Of a stretch of DNA of 64,000 nt, positions 1 to 12,523 are shown piece by piece. The notes below the pieces were generated by a model. That model was given only the letters and a program-made list of their open reading frames with translations. It did no database searches and was not told the DNA's origin. Origin of the DNA: Solen grandis (lineage: Eukaryota; Mollusca; Bivalvia; Adapedonta; Solenidae); NCBI GenBank assembly GCA_021229015.1, contig CM037783.1:9619324-9683323 (forward strand). The letters run 5' to 3'. The first letter of the stretch is position 1, and each line of letters begins with the position of its first letter. Made by a program: the position numbers and the translations under genes.

Positions 1-1062
1 GCATCTTCAGCACCCTATGTCGTCATATGACGTCACAGCTAAAAATAGTGAAAAATGGTGTTCACGCTCTACAGCTGCCATTTATGGTCGGATTTTCTTC
101 AAATTTTCACAGATGGTACATCTTAAAACTAAGGTGTGCATATCATGTCAGCTAACAGAATTTCCGAAAGACTGAAGTTCTGTGACTGAAATAAGATTCC
201 AACATAGGACCGAAAATTTCATTTTAGCATTAAAGAGCTTCAGGATGAGATAGAAAGTTGAAACTTACACAGTTTGCAGTTCTGCAGAATTTCTCAATAT
301 ATTTTGAGTCGTGACGTCAAATGTCGTCATGTGACGTAATAAGCACATTTCTTATGGTCGGATTTTCTTCAAATTTTCACAGATGGTACACCTTGAAACT
401 AAGGTGTACATATCCTGCCAGCTTACCGAAATTCCGAAAAACCGAAGTTCTGTGGTTGAAGTAATATTCGAACATAGGACCAAAAATTTCATTTTAGGAT
501 TGAAGAGCTTCAGGATGAGATAGAAAGTTGAAACTTACACAGTTTGCAGTTCTGCATCATTTCTACAAATATTTTGAATCGTGACGTCAGAGGACGTCAT
601 AAGCATACCACTTATTTTTAATTTGGGGCAATGATTTCGACATGATGCTAGTTGTTCAGAATAATGAAAATTTCAGAGTTATTGCAGTAAAGTATACGCT
701 TTTGAGCAACAGCCTTTTCAGCACCTATGACGTCACGTGACGTCAGTGCTAAAAATAGTGAAAAATGGTGTTCGCGCTCTACAGCCGCCATTTATGATCA
801 GCTTTTCTTCAAATTTTTACAGATGGTACATCTTGAAACTAAGGTGTGAATATTTTGTCAGCTAACCTTAATTCCGAAAAACCGACGTATTGTGGCTGAA
901 AAAAGATTCGAACATAGGACCAAAAATTTCATTTTAGGGTTAAAGAACTTCGGGATGAGATAGAAAGTTGAAACTTACACAGTTTGCATTTCTGCATAAT
1001 TTCTACATATATTTTGAGTCGTGACGTCATATGACGTCATAAGCATACTACTACTACTGCTA
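1..1062 (+). repeat. Type I ~450-bp tandem units with CRE doublets (partial array)
   Basis: About two and a half diverged units. Each has a TGACGTCA pair, a core (GCTCTACAGCC, GGTCGGATTTTCTTCAAATTT, GATTCGAACATAGG), a second TGACGTCA pair, and a ~150-bp spacer starting TAAGCATAC and ending TTCAGCACC. The same units recur at 21,960-23,640, 30,940-31,710, 32,190-32,965 and 33,580-34,526, where clean copies repeat every 452 bp. Apparent ORFs of 65-78 codons inside the units recur only because the units recur. I see no protein-coding role. Confidence 0.9.
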
Positions 1063-1241
1063 CTTATGTTTTTTTCTTCGTAATGAAACGCTTATTTTTC
1101 GTGGAATACAATGTCAATTGTTCAGCATGAACATGAAATACTACCAGAGGTAAGTCATTACATGAAACTTCTATCTCCTGCTTTTTGCATTAACACAGGT
1201 TGCAGAAAGTCCTATCATTCGTTTTCACGAATGACATCTAG
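1063..1241 (+). mobile_element. 3' tail and terminus of a Helentron/HINE-like element
   Basis: This tail is also found at 23,641-23,826, 31,712-31,911 and about 32,965-33,150. It ends with the subterminal repeat GCAGAAAGTCCTA (from 1202), a hairpin CATTCGT-TTTC-ACGAATG (1216-1233) and CTAG (1238-1241) followed by T. A hairpin followed by CTAG|T is the classical Helitron-type 3' end. The inverted match to the 5' AGGACTTTCTGC is the subterminal inverted repeat expected of Helentrons. Family assignment is by structure only. Confidence 0.75.
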
Positions 1242-1263
1242 TTCTTCTTCTTCTTATTATTAT

Positions 1264-1310
1264 TAGGACTTTCTGCCTACTGGCAGAAAGTCCTATTGGG
1301 TTTGTACTGT
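1264..1310 (+). mobile_element. 5' terminal hairpin module of a Helentron/HINE-like element
   Basis: It reads TTAGGACTTTCTGCC, a short loop, GGCAGAAAGTCCTA, then TTGGGTTTGTACTG. It is a near-perfect stem whose first arm is the reverse complement of the 3' subterminal repeat. TTA/TTC-rich sequence follows to about 1360. Confidence 0.75.
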
Positions 1311-3034
1311 TTTTTATTATTCCTATTCTTCTTCTTCTTCTTATTATTCTTTTTTTCTTCCTCTTATATTTGTGTTAATTTCGAGGTGTTGCCATTGACT
1401 CAGAACAATGAAAATTTTATGGCATATATTTCAAACCATGAGCTTTCGGATGCAATGAATTTCATATTCATATGACGTCATATGACGTCAGATTTGACGT
1501 TGGGTGAAAAAGTTTGTACGCGGTCTACAGCCATTATTTCTGGACCGATTTTCATCAAAATTGCACAGAATGTGTATATTAGGCTCTAGTTGTGCATCCC
1601 GGTGTCCGTTTTTCCAAATTCGAAAAGGCAAATGTTTTATGGCGAATCCAAGATTCGAACTAATGACGTCAAATTTCAAATGCGTATAAAATCGCTTCCA
1701 GAAGAGCTAGAAAGCTGATATTTAGACTGAATATTAGTCTCTAGGTCTTCTTTATATTCTAAAAAGATGAACGCCATTTGACGTCACATGACGTCATAAT
1801 GCTAATAAAACTTTCGTATAAAAACTTAACGGTTTTTAAGCCCTGTAGCCTTTATTTTTTGTATGATTTGCTTGAAATTTTGTCTGAAGATGCAGTATTA
1901 GATTCTATGGAGCCATGTCACTTCCGTTTCCGGAAAATCCCAAAGGTCAAGGTCATATATCAATTATCGGCTTTTTCTTTGGCCTTAAATATCTCAAAAA
2001 CGGTAAATATTCTATCGAGACACTATGCGTATAATTTGTAGTGCTTGGAAATACCTTTCAGAAGATATTTTGTTTTTGATGATCGGGGTTGAATCGGTTG
2101 AGTTATGGCGGAAAAATGAAAATTTGGTAACCCACAGTGTGTTTAACAGTTTATATCTCGAAAACCTTGATTTTTGAAAATATGATGATGAATATCATTT
2201 GTAGAGCAATGTTTGACTGTTCTTTTGATGCTTAAAGTTTAATGATTGGCCAAAGATTTATGGAGTTATGGGAAAAAACGAAATTCGTGCATATAGCTTT
2301 GGTGATTTTTTCATTCTTCAGGAGGTTTAAAAGCTTGTATCTCAAAAAGTATTAAAAATATTCCTAAACATAAAGCGTGTGAAATGTAGAGAATTTTCAG
2401 ACGATTATTAAAATAAGAATTTAAACATGTAGAATTTCAGCGATTCTGCCGTGTTGTCAAAGTTGTACGGCTAATATCTTAAAACTCTTCGAAATAAGGG
2501 CTCACATTAAGCGAGTGAGATGTAGAGAATTTTAAGACGATTACTTTGGTACTTAGAGTTTTAAAATTGATTTAAGTATAAGGAAGTAACATCAAAAATA
2601 GGAATTTAAACCCTATTGTAGAATATTCGAAAAATATCCTACTTTCGCTTTCACCTTAATTGAAGCATTTTCGGAAAATATAAGTTCACAGATATGTATT
2701 AGTCATATAAATTGCAAAATAAACTTTTTACTAATATCATATTGATATTACTAGCTAAACAAGTGATGAAAATAATTTAATGGTGTTTCAATTCTATTCT
2801 TTATCAATATAGTATACCCTAGTACATTACAGTACAGTACACAGAGCTACCCAAGATGTAAACAAAATGGTCGCCCTCGTGTAAAAGGGGGTTTGCAGAT
2901 TAAAACTTTTAAAAAATACAATGTTCTACCAATAATTAAACGGATTTACTTGGCATAAACCTTAATTATAACTTGTAAAAGTGAATCAAGCTGGAAATGA
3001 CATCTAAATCACACTGAAAATCTAAATACAGACA

Positions 3035-4283
3035 ACATACATGCCATATCTCCCGGCGGGAGATTAAATCTCCCGGGATTTCGACTTGTCTCCCAATCTC
3101 CCGCCGGGAGGTGAAAATCTCCCGGTCTGACTTAAATCAAACCGGTTTCCCTTTGAACTCAGTATAATCCATTCTATTACCAAACTATGATACAGCATCA
3201 GGAAGGTTACATAAGAACATGTGTTAGTATCAATCCTGACCAGTGTGCTGTACACAACCACAGGCAATGTGTGATTGTCCTTATCCAATCAAATTGCGTG
3301 ATTCAGACAGGTAGCAGATTCGCCAGTCTATCAGTTGAGACAATTATCGTCGGGTCATTAGCAGCTATCAAGGCAATACTAAAGCTAGAATGAGTATAAA
3401 GGTTAGAATGCATTTGGTACATCGTAATAAAGACGTAAATGATTGCTTTAGTATATCTTACCAGGGATAAAAAGGTCCCGGAGAATAGCCAATCCTTACT
3501 TACCGGAAGTGTAAACAATAAATGATAATTAGATCAGCTGTTTACCAATCATTTAAATCTTAACAAAACTCGTCATATAGACACATAAAGTACACCTCAG
3601 CTAGCGGTAAATTACAAATGAAGTGCAATTTTCACACCGACGCTGATTTGATTAACAACGGATATCGTCTGCTGAATAATTTACTATAATGAGATGTGCT
3701 GATCGGAAGAGTTGGGTAACCACTTCATATCGCCATACCGTACACGATAAATATTTTCAGCTAAATGATATTTAGCTAAAAGCAATTAAATTAGGAAAAA
3801 AAACAAAAAAACACAGACAGAAGGTGAAAATATTATTAAATATGATCTGACTCTTTATCTTTATTCATCCCCATTAATTAAAACCATATGATCAGAAATC
3901 ATTCAATAAATCAAAGATACAATTTAAATGTGTTTGATGTAAATGGCATGACCTCTGATCTGTTACAAGGTAGTGTTGCATTTAATGTGAAACGGTGCTT
4001 GCGGAAAGTTAAGTTTCTATTTGAATAAGATATCTATTAATAAATTTTGAGATATTTTTAGATATACTTTTTAAAGGTATTTTCATTAATGCAATACACA
4101 GTATATAATATAAACTGTTCATGAATTTAATGAAGGGTAATCAAATGTGTATTTTTTTTATTTTTTTTTCATTAATAACGTCTCTTTGATATATGTCGTA
4201 AAATCTCCCTGGCTGGACCCCAAATCTCCCTGTGAAAATTTCAAAACCTCCCTGAGAGACCTACTGAAAATATGGCATGTATG
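3035..4283. mobile_element. 1,249-bp TIR insertion present in copy A only
   Basis: It has 14-bp perfect inverted ends, CATACATGCCATAT at 3036-3049 and its complement at 4270-4283. AGACA flanks both sides (3030-3034 and 4284-4288). Copy B keeps one AGACA at the uninterrupted site (near 14,195), so the insertion is proven by an empty site. ATCTCCC motifs and short GGCGGG palindromes cluster near both ends. The stretch 3435-3752 matches about 61,660-61,985 inside the pogo-like element at 61,229, in the same orientation, so the two are related non-autonomous elements. No transposase ORF is seen. Confidence 0.8.
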
Positions 4284-6076
4284 AGACATTACAGAAATGG
4301 ATTACTGTAGCCTACATCAGTACATGGCATGTTTACATCGAGACAGATTGCAAATGTGACACGGAGGTGAAGAGAATATTCCTGGCGTAATGCATTAATT
4401 TGGCTAGTTTGCTGGCAGACAAGTCAGTCAACTGTCAAAATTTATGTGATTTGTCAGAGACGCTGCAAATAGCAGATACAAATTGATCAAAAACAAAGGT
4501 AAGAAAAATTAGTAATGCTTGGGCATTACATTATTGTCTTTTTCAAAACCTGAATTCATTTTTTCTTATATATTCTTATATGGTAAGATTCTTTTTTAAA
4601 TTTGTTTATTTTTGTTTATCAAAAAATAGGACAAGAATGCTGAACAGATGTAGAAAAGATGGTATGTGTAGGCTATTTGAAATAATGTTTAACCCAAAAC
4701 AGCATTGGTCTTTCTTTTTTACATCTTGTAGGTTTTGATTTTGAACATATTCTGTCATAATGCGACAACCATCAAATTACAGGTCATCTTTACTTAACAA
4801 ATGTCCAGTTATACTGCTAGTTCATTGGTGTTAAAATTTACATGAACTAAGTTTACTCCAAAATGTAACGAAACAGTCAAATCTCTATTGAAATACAGCT
4901 CCGTTAAGATTATATAATAGCAAAGGATTTCAATCATGTACTTGGAGATATATACACACGCGTGTGTATTTCAGTGCATGTAAACATAGGTCCCAGTAGG
5001 GATTATGATATGTTGGCAAATAAAAGCATGTTGCACATCAACAGGCTAGTCGCAAGCGCATGGGTTAAAACCCATTATGAAACCATTATGAAGTTGAACT
5101 GAGTAAACGGTTAAGACAAATCATTAACCATGATAATTTGAGTTTCAGTGTATGAAATATTCATGCGTCCGAGGAGACGCACATAATTTTAATTTTTAAA
5201 GTGTGTGTCCTCGAGAGAGATCTGATTTACATGTAACTTAGTGTTTTATATATTTACGCACACATGTACTTGAATGACTGATTTCATTATGGCAAAAATA
5301 TGTATGCTTAATATTGCAAAAGAAATTAAAAAAAAAAAACAATTAGCTGTAAAAAAACAAAAGGAAAAAAAAAAGACTGGGACTCAAACCTTCAATTTAT
5401 ATATTGTCGGCTATTGCTGGAATATATTTCCAGCCAGTTATGGTTCGAAATATCTAAGCATGAATTGGGAATTTGCCATCTGCATAATTATTATCTGTTT
5501 TCATTACAGTTTATTAAATACAATATCTCCAGCATCTATTTTCAATACATTTTTATTTAGTTTTAATCGCAATCGTTCTGAGTCTGAAATAAACATGAAA
5601 ATTGTCACCATAAAGTGTTAAGAGAGAAAATAAATTTTGGACTTTTTTCTCTGTGTAGTAAAAAAGAGGGAAATCTATAAATAAAAAATTTCTTAATATA
5701 GCCCCAAACTGTTGTCAAATCCAAAATGTGTGCTTCCTTAGAACAGTTTTGCAAGCAACCCTGTTCTAAAAACCTTAAGATTTTATATCAATTAATATGA
5801 TACTAGGTTTTTATTGATTTATTTTTGTTTTGAAATGAAAACCCCTGTATACCAGCACAAATGGAAGAGAATCACCCTGTTGGTGGGTTGGTTGGTCAGT
5901 CGGTTGGTTGATCAGTCGGTCATGCGGTATTTAAGCAAAATCTTGTCCGGTACTTTCAGCCATTTCACCTGATACTTGGCATAGATATTTATCAGAACAG
6001 GGCTACAGATAAGGTTTGAGGTCAATTGGGTATTTACTCATCAATTTTTCAAGGAATTGGGTTTTCACAATTTTAA

Positions 6077-6292
6077 TTGAGTAATGAAAATATGGTTACT
6101 CCATCAAAATTAAGTCAATTGCTTTTTTTTCATCAACTTAATTTTGGAATTGAAATAACAGTACATGTTCTTACTGGTTTATATGCCTGCTGTTCTTGTA
6201 TGCAACAATGTCAATTTAACAATTATCATAAGCAGGATTTATCATTAGCTCCTCAACAATTAAATAAAACAAAAACATTCAATCATATTTGA
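6077..6292 (+). other. AT-rich 71-codon open stretch shared by copies A and B
   Basis: The open stretch is kept in B at 16,004-16,219 with only a few residue changes. A second short open stretch follows in another frame at about 6305-6421 and contains a W-rich run. It may be a decayed captured coding fragment. I do not recognise a family, and conservation between A and B could simply reflect recent duplication. Confidence 0.25.
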
Positions 6293-6859
6293 TCTTCCTG
6301 ATCCAAAGATTTAGCACCTTTAAATATTGAATTAAAACAAATTATTTACTGGTTAACATGGAATTGGATGCTATCAACTCTATCTCAACTTCCAGATCTC
6401 AATTATTGTGACACAAATGCCTGATGTTTGGTTTGCAGTGCTAGGTATCTACTCAGTGTTGTTTTTAAACGTTTACCCGTTTCTTCCTGCCTTATGTAAC
6501 CATATTTGAAGCAAACAAATAGAAAAGAGCAAACAAATAGAAAAGCGTCAGATGAACAAATAAGACAGACTGGATTTATGTTTTACTTGAATGGAACCCA
6601 AAGTAGGAAATTACCGGAAATCGTTTGAAGACTATTTTGCGGATTCGCAAGTAACCAGTCAAACATATACGAGTATTTGTAAACATCACTGGGTTTCAAA
6701 ATGTTGCGTACCAGTACGCTTTAATATTTTGGATATTTAGTAATCTAATTTTAATTGCTTTTTGATACGCAAGAATTTTTAAAAGAATTGGGTTTTTATC
6801 TATTTTATTTGTGTAATTACGCAAATACGCAGCTTATCTTGACCCCTGACAGAAGAACT

Positions 6860-7320
6860 AAATGTGCAAGACGCAAATTTCACTTCATTCCCACAAGGAT
6901 TACGATGTTATTGCCCCTGAATCAACTTGAAATGTCTTGTTCAGTGAATTCCTCTTTCAATTTCAGTCTGATTCATCTAATACTTTGCAAAAAATGTTCT
7001 TCATTAGCAGTAGATGCACAAGACGCAAAATTCACTTCGTTCCCACGAGGATTACGGAGTTATTGCCCCTGATTTGACTTTAAATATCTTGTGATGTGAA
7101 CTACATTTCTTAACCAACTCGGTTCAAATGTTGTGTGTGAATTGATAATCAGGTGGATAGGTGCATGTCATAAATTTCACTTGAGTTGTTTCAATTATTG
7201 CCCTGGTTTCATTTTTGCATTATCTCCCTTTGGTTAATTTTGTTTTTCTTGTCCGGAACATTGCTCAAATATTATACAATGTATTGACTTGAAATTTAAA
7301 ATGTAACCAGAATCTGATGG
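6860..7320 (+). repeat. ~150-bp degenerate tandem repeat (bivalve type)
   Basis: Three diverging units carry TTCACTTC.TTCCCAC.AGGATTACG followed by TTATTGCCCCTGA (from about 6870, 7020 and 7180). The copy B counterpart is 16,790-17,250. A related TTATCTCCCTTTG module sits at 7203 and again at 8231. Confidence 0.7.
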
Positions 7321-7370
7321 CAACTAGGAAAACTGCAGTGTCCAAGTACTGTAACTCTACCTGGTCCCAT

Positions 7371-8226
7371 TTTAAGCTCACCTGAGCACAACGGGCTCAA
7401 GGGTGAGCTTTTGTGACGGCCCTTCGTCCGTCGTGCGTCATCAACAATTTGGCTTGTTAACAATCTAGAGGCCATATTTTTAGGCCAATCTTCATGAAAC
7501 TTGGTCAGAATGTTTGTCTCAATAAAATCTTGGACAAGTTCGAAATTGGGTCATGAGGGGTCAAAAAGAAGGTCACGAGGTCAAATCTTAGAAAAATCTT
7601 GTTTACACTCTAGAGGCCACATTTTTAGCCCAATCCTCAGGAAACTTGGTCAGAATGTTTCTTTCAATAAAATCTTGGACAAGTTTGAATTTGGGCCATG
7701 TGGGGTCAAAAAGTAGGTCATGAGTTCAAATCTTAGAAAAACCTTGTTAACACTCTAGAGGCCACATTTTTGGCCCAATCTTCATGAAACTTGGTCAGAA
7801 TATTTGTTTCCATAAAATCTTTGACAAGTTCGAATTTGGGTCATGTGGGGTCAAAAAGTAGGTCATGAGGTCAAATCTTAGAAAAACCTTGTTAACACTC
7901 TAGAGGCCACATTTTTGGCCCAATCTTTATGAAACTTGGTCAGAATGTTTCTTTCCATAAAATCTTGGACAAGTTCGAATTTTGGCCATGTGGGGTCAAA
8001 AAGGTCATGAGTTCAAATCTTATAAAAACCTTGTTTACACTCCATATGCCACATTTTTGGCCATATCTTCATGAAACTTAGTCAGAATGTCTGTTTCCAT
8101 AAAATCTTGGACAAATTCAAAAGTGGGTCATGTGGGGTCAAAAAGTAGGTCAATATGAAAAATCCAACATATGTTGCTCATTTATAATCAGGTGAGCGAT
8201 TCAGAGCCATCATGGCCCTCTTGTTT
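7371..8226 (+). mobile_element. CTCACCTGAGC-bounded bivalve element with ~145-bp tandem core
   Basis: It begins AAGCTCACCTGAGCACAA and ends ATCAGGTGAGCG...GCCATCATGGCCCTC, so the ends are inverted (CTCACCTGA / TCAGGTGAG). About five units of ~145 bp repeat between them, with cores GAGGCCACATTTTTGGCCC, GAAACTTGGTCAGAATGTT and ATAAAATCTTGGACAAGTT. I know this repeat as very common in bivalve genomes. The class of transposon behind it is unclear to me. Confidence 0.8.
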
Positions 8227-9322
8227 AATTATCTCCCTTTGTTAAATAGCTTTTTTTTTCTTGTCTCAACATTAACTTGAATATTATACATGGTATTTAC
8301 TTGAAACATAAAATGTAAACAGATGGCGACTAAGAGAAGTGCAATGTCTAAGAACTGTGCCTACACTTTTATACTGCTGTGCCAAATAACCATAACTGAT
8401 TCTCTATCCACTTTAAAAAATGACTTTATTTACTTATTGATTGCTATCATATATAATCTACTATGTATACAAGTGCTTATCTATGCTCTGCCTGGAGTCT
8501 GGCTTCTCCTGTATCAAAGCATTTTGTGGAGGTATTAATCATCCACAGTGCAGACATAGGTGCCGATATCAGTGCTATATTGGCCGATAACTTCTGCCGA
8601 CTGGGTATATTCTGTAGTTAAAGACAACTAGCATATCATATGACATCATAGACGCTAGATTTGACGTCAGTTTAAAACGTTTGTACGCGCTCTGTAGAAT
8701 TTATTTTTGAATGGATTTTCTAGTAAATTCACAGAAGGTATAAGTTAGGATTTTGTTGTGCATCCTTACTTTCGTTTCCAAAATATTGAAAGGACCGAGG
8801 TTCTGTGGTGAAACCAAGTTTAAAAAAAATGTGACCTCGAAATTAAATTTAGTACAATCTGACTAAAGTACACGATCTTCCTACAGTCTTATGTAGCGTT
8901 TATATAGGAGATGACTTTAATCAGAATGAGTATTCCATATGAGATAAAAAGCTGAAATTCACACATATTGTAATTTTAAAGGTTTTCTTCAGATTTTCAT
9001 AGGCCGGACGTCATTTGACATCATGGGGTTATTATTTGTTTTCATTTCTGGTGCAAGAAAATTCAGTGTGATCCCAATGGTCCAGAACTACAAAAAATTT
9101 AGGGCATATATATTAAATATGCTGAATTTTCATATGCAATTATATTCACAACCATATGACTTCAGAATAGACATTGGATCAAAAAGTTTGTAAGCGATCT
9201 GAAACATAAATTGATGAATTTTTTGAAAATTTTCAAAGAATGTATAGGTTACACTCTAGATACCTAATATTTTCTGCGTATTCCGTATTAATAATTTTCA
9301 GTTTGATTGAGTTTTAAGCGGT

Positions 9323-9363
9323 TTGCAGAAAGTCCTATCGTTTGCCGTGCAAACGAAATCTAG
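9323..9363 (+). mobile_element. 3' terminus of copy A with variant hairpin
   Basis: The subterminal repeat GCAGAAAGTCCTA (9325-9337) is followed by hairpin CGTTTGC-CGT-GCAAACG (9339-9355) and CTAG (9360-9363), then T. The stem sequence differs from the CATTCGT/ACGAATG stem of the other termini, but the 7-bp pairing is kept. Confidence 0.75.
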
Positions 9364-12300
9364 TTCTTATTCTTCTTATTATTCTTTTTTTCTTCCTCTT
9401 ATATTTGTGTTAATTTCGAGGTGTTGCCATTGACTCAGAACAATGAAAATTTTATGGCATATATTTCAAACCATGAGCTTTCGGATGCAAGGAATTTCAT
9501 ATTCATATGACGTCATATAACGTCAGATTTGACGTCAGGTGAAAAAGTTTGTACGCGGTCTACAGCCATTATTTCTGGACCGATTTTCATCAAATTTTCA
9601 CAGAATGTGTATGTTAGGCTCTAGTTGTGCATCCCGTTGTCCGTTTTTCAAAATTCGAAAATTCCATGGTTCTATAGCGAATCCAAGATTCGAACCAAGG
9701 TCGTAAATTTTTAAATGCTTATAAAATCTGTCCTGTTAAAGATAGAAAGTTGATATTTAGTCAGTATATAGGTCTCTAGAAGTTTTAAACATTTTGTGAA
9801 ATAATGTATTTTAATATTAACAAGAATATTTCTATATGTTGAAATTGTCGAAGGGCAATGAAAATTTAATGACACATGCTTCAAATGCTACAATTTTGAT
9901 TTCTATGATTTTCATATGCCTATGACGTCATATGACGTCACATTTGAAATATGCAACAAAAGTTTGTACGCGGTCTACAGCCATTGTTTGTGAACCGATT
10001 TTCATTAAATTTTCACAGATTGTGTATATTAAGTTATAGTTGTGCATTCCGGTGTCCGTTTTTCAAAATTCGAAAAGTCCATGGTTCTATAGCGAATCCA
10101 AGATTCGAACCAAGATCGTAAATTTTTAAATGCTTATAAAATCTGTCCTATTTAAGATAGAAAGTTGATATTTAGTCAGTATATAGGTCTCTAGAAGTTT
10201 TAAACATTTTGTGAAAATATATGTCATATGACGTCACGTGACGTCATTATATTATAATGTATTTCTAATATTAACAAGAATATTTCTATATGTTGATATT
10301 GTCGAAGGGCAATGAAAATTTAATGACACATGCTTCAAACGCTGAAATTTTGATTTCTATAATTTTCATATGCCTATGAGGTCCTATGACGTCACACTTG
10401 AAATATGCAACAATAGTTTGTAAGCGGTCTACAGCCATTGTTTGTGAACCGATTTTCATCAAATTTTCACAGAATGTGTATATTAAGTTCTAGTTGTGCA
10501 TTCCGGTGTCCGTTTTTCAAAAATTTAAAAAGACCAGGGTTAAATGGCCAATCCAGGATTCGAACCAAGGACGTCAAATTTCAAATTCTTATAAAATCTG
10601 TCCATTATTAGATAGAAAGTTGATATTCACTCAGAATATATGTCTCCATAACTTTTTTTATATGTTATGAATATGGACGTCACTTGACGTCATCAGACTA
10701 AAATGTATTTCTAATATGTTCAAGTCAATCGCTGTATGTTGCTGTGGTCTTCGGACGATGAAATTTTGACGGCAAATATTTCAGATGCTGAAATTTTCAT
10801 TTCTATGGAACTCAAATGCCTATGACGTCATATGACGTCACACTTGACATATACTACAAACGTTTGTACGCGGACTACAACCATTGTTTATGAACCGATT
10901 TTAATCAAAATTTCACAGAAAGTGTATATTAAGTTTTGGTTGTGCGTCCTCGTTTCCGTTTTTCAAAATTCGAAAAGACCAAGTTTCTACGGCGAATCCA
11001 AGATTCAAACCAAGGACGTCAAATTCTAAAAGCTTATAAAATAGGTCCTATATATGACAGAAAGTTGATTTTTTGTCATTATGTAGGTCTTTGGGTGACT
11101 GAAAGATTTTGTAAAAATGAACGTCATATGCCGTCACATGACGTCATTACATGAAAATTTATTTCTAATATTTACAAGAAAATTGCTATATGTTCAAATG
11201 GTCCATTGAAATGAAAATTGTATGACTTATGCTTCAAACGCTGATATTTTGAATTCTACAATTTTAATATGCCTATGACGTCATATGACATTACACTTGC
11301 CATATGCTACAAAAGTTTGTACGCGGTCTACAGCCATTGTTTATGAACCGATTTTCATAAAAATTTCACAGAAAGTGTATATTAGGTAATAGTTGAGCAT
11401 CCGGGTGTCCGTTATTCCAAATTAAAAATAAAGGTTTTGGCGGATCCAATTTAACCTTAAATTTTAAAAAAATTTTCCTATTAAAATCTAATATTTGGAA
11501 AGTAAATAAGTCTCCAAGAGTGCTTTACATTCTATGAAGATGAACGTCATTTGACGTCATATGACGTCATAAGGTCAAAAATTATTTCTGATATATATGC
11601 GTAAATTTGATATGTTGTTAACTTCCCAGGACCATGAAATCTTATGGTATATACTTTAGAAATGCTTTAGAATGCAATGTAATTCATATTAATTTGACGT
11701 TATATCACATCAGATTTGACGTCAGGACAAAAAGGTTTTACGCGGTGTACAGCCATTATTTTTGGACCAATTTTCAGCAAATTTCAAAGAATGTATATGT
11801 AACGCTCTAGTTGTGTATCCCGGGTCCTGTTTTACAAATTCGAAAAGACGAAAAGGCAATGGTTGTATGGCGAATCCAAGTTTCGAAACATTGACGTCAA
11901 ATTTCAAAAACATATAAAATCGCTTCGAGATGATTTAGAAAGTTGATATTTGGACTGAATATTAGTCTTTAAGACTTATTTATATTCTGTGAGGATTAAC
12001 GTTATTTGACGTCATAAGGTCAAAAAGAATGTTAATATATCTACGCGTTAATTTCTATATGTTGCACAGTTGCAAGGAGCATGAAAAAATTGCTTGATAT
12101 ATTTAAGATACTTAATATTTCATTTCATTGATTTTCTTATGCCTATGATGTCATGTGACATCAAACTTGACGTTATCTACACACTCTTGTACGCGGTCTA
12201 CAGCCATTATTACAGGATGGAATTCGAATTGTAAGCGTTTTAAATAAATTTGATTTGTCACATAAATTATAAAAATAGTCCAAGTTAAATAAATCGATAT

Positions 12301-12523
12301 AAAAAATGATTTTCAGTTACTTTTGCCATTTCCTCCAAGTTAAACGGTTTATTTTTAAAAGTTCATTTAAATTATGGGTTTATTTTTCAAAGTTCATTTA
12401 AGTTATGGCCATACAAAAGCAAGTTAAAGGATGCAATTTCATATCCTCCTACTGTTTTTGCTTTTAAGTATTTGACAAATGTAGCAGAAAGTCCTATCAT
12501 TCGTATCAACGAATGAAATCTAG
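9364..12523 (+). mobile_element. HINE-like element with Type II CRE-doublet units
   Basis: It starts with TTC/TTA-rich sequence and the same 5' module as copy A (GTGTTAATTTCGAGGTGTTGCC). About five Type II units of ~455 bp follow. Each has TGACGTCA pairs, TTTGTACGCGGTCTACAGCC, ACCGATTTTCATCAAATTTTC, TCCGTTTTTCAAAATTCGAAAAG and a CGAATC-CAA-GATTCG mini-hairpin. It ends with GCAGAAAGTCCTAT, hairpin CATTCGT-ATCA-ACGAATG and CTAG (12,520-12,523). Its 3' kilobase is paralogous to 25,300-26,199. Confidence 0.75.

Larger units (their letters stand above)
1264..9363 (+). mobile_element. Large non-autonomous Helentron-like element, copy A
   Basis: The 5' hairpin is at 1264 and the 3' terminus, a GCAGAAAGTCCTA repeat plus hairpin and CTAG, is at 9325-9363. 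Copy B (12,524-19,341) matches it along nearly its full length, and copy C (26,200-27,697) matches its first ~1.4 kb. The main difference from B is a 1,249-bp insertion (3035-4283). Without it A is about 6.85 kb and B about 6.82 kb. The interior holds CRE doublets near the start, unique AT-rich filler, bivalve tandem repeats and no long ORF. No helicase or Rep motifs (HUH, Walker A) are visible, so it is non-autonomous. Alternatively it is a segmental duplication bounded by such elements. Confidence 0.7.

Noticed and set aside
6755..7072. 105-codon ORF as a gene
   Set aside because: It lies over the bivalve ~150-bp tandem repeat (GGATTACG..GTTATTGCCCC) and its protein is a translation of that repeat.
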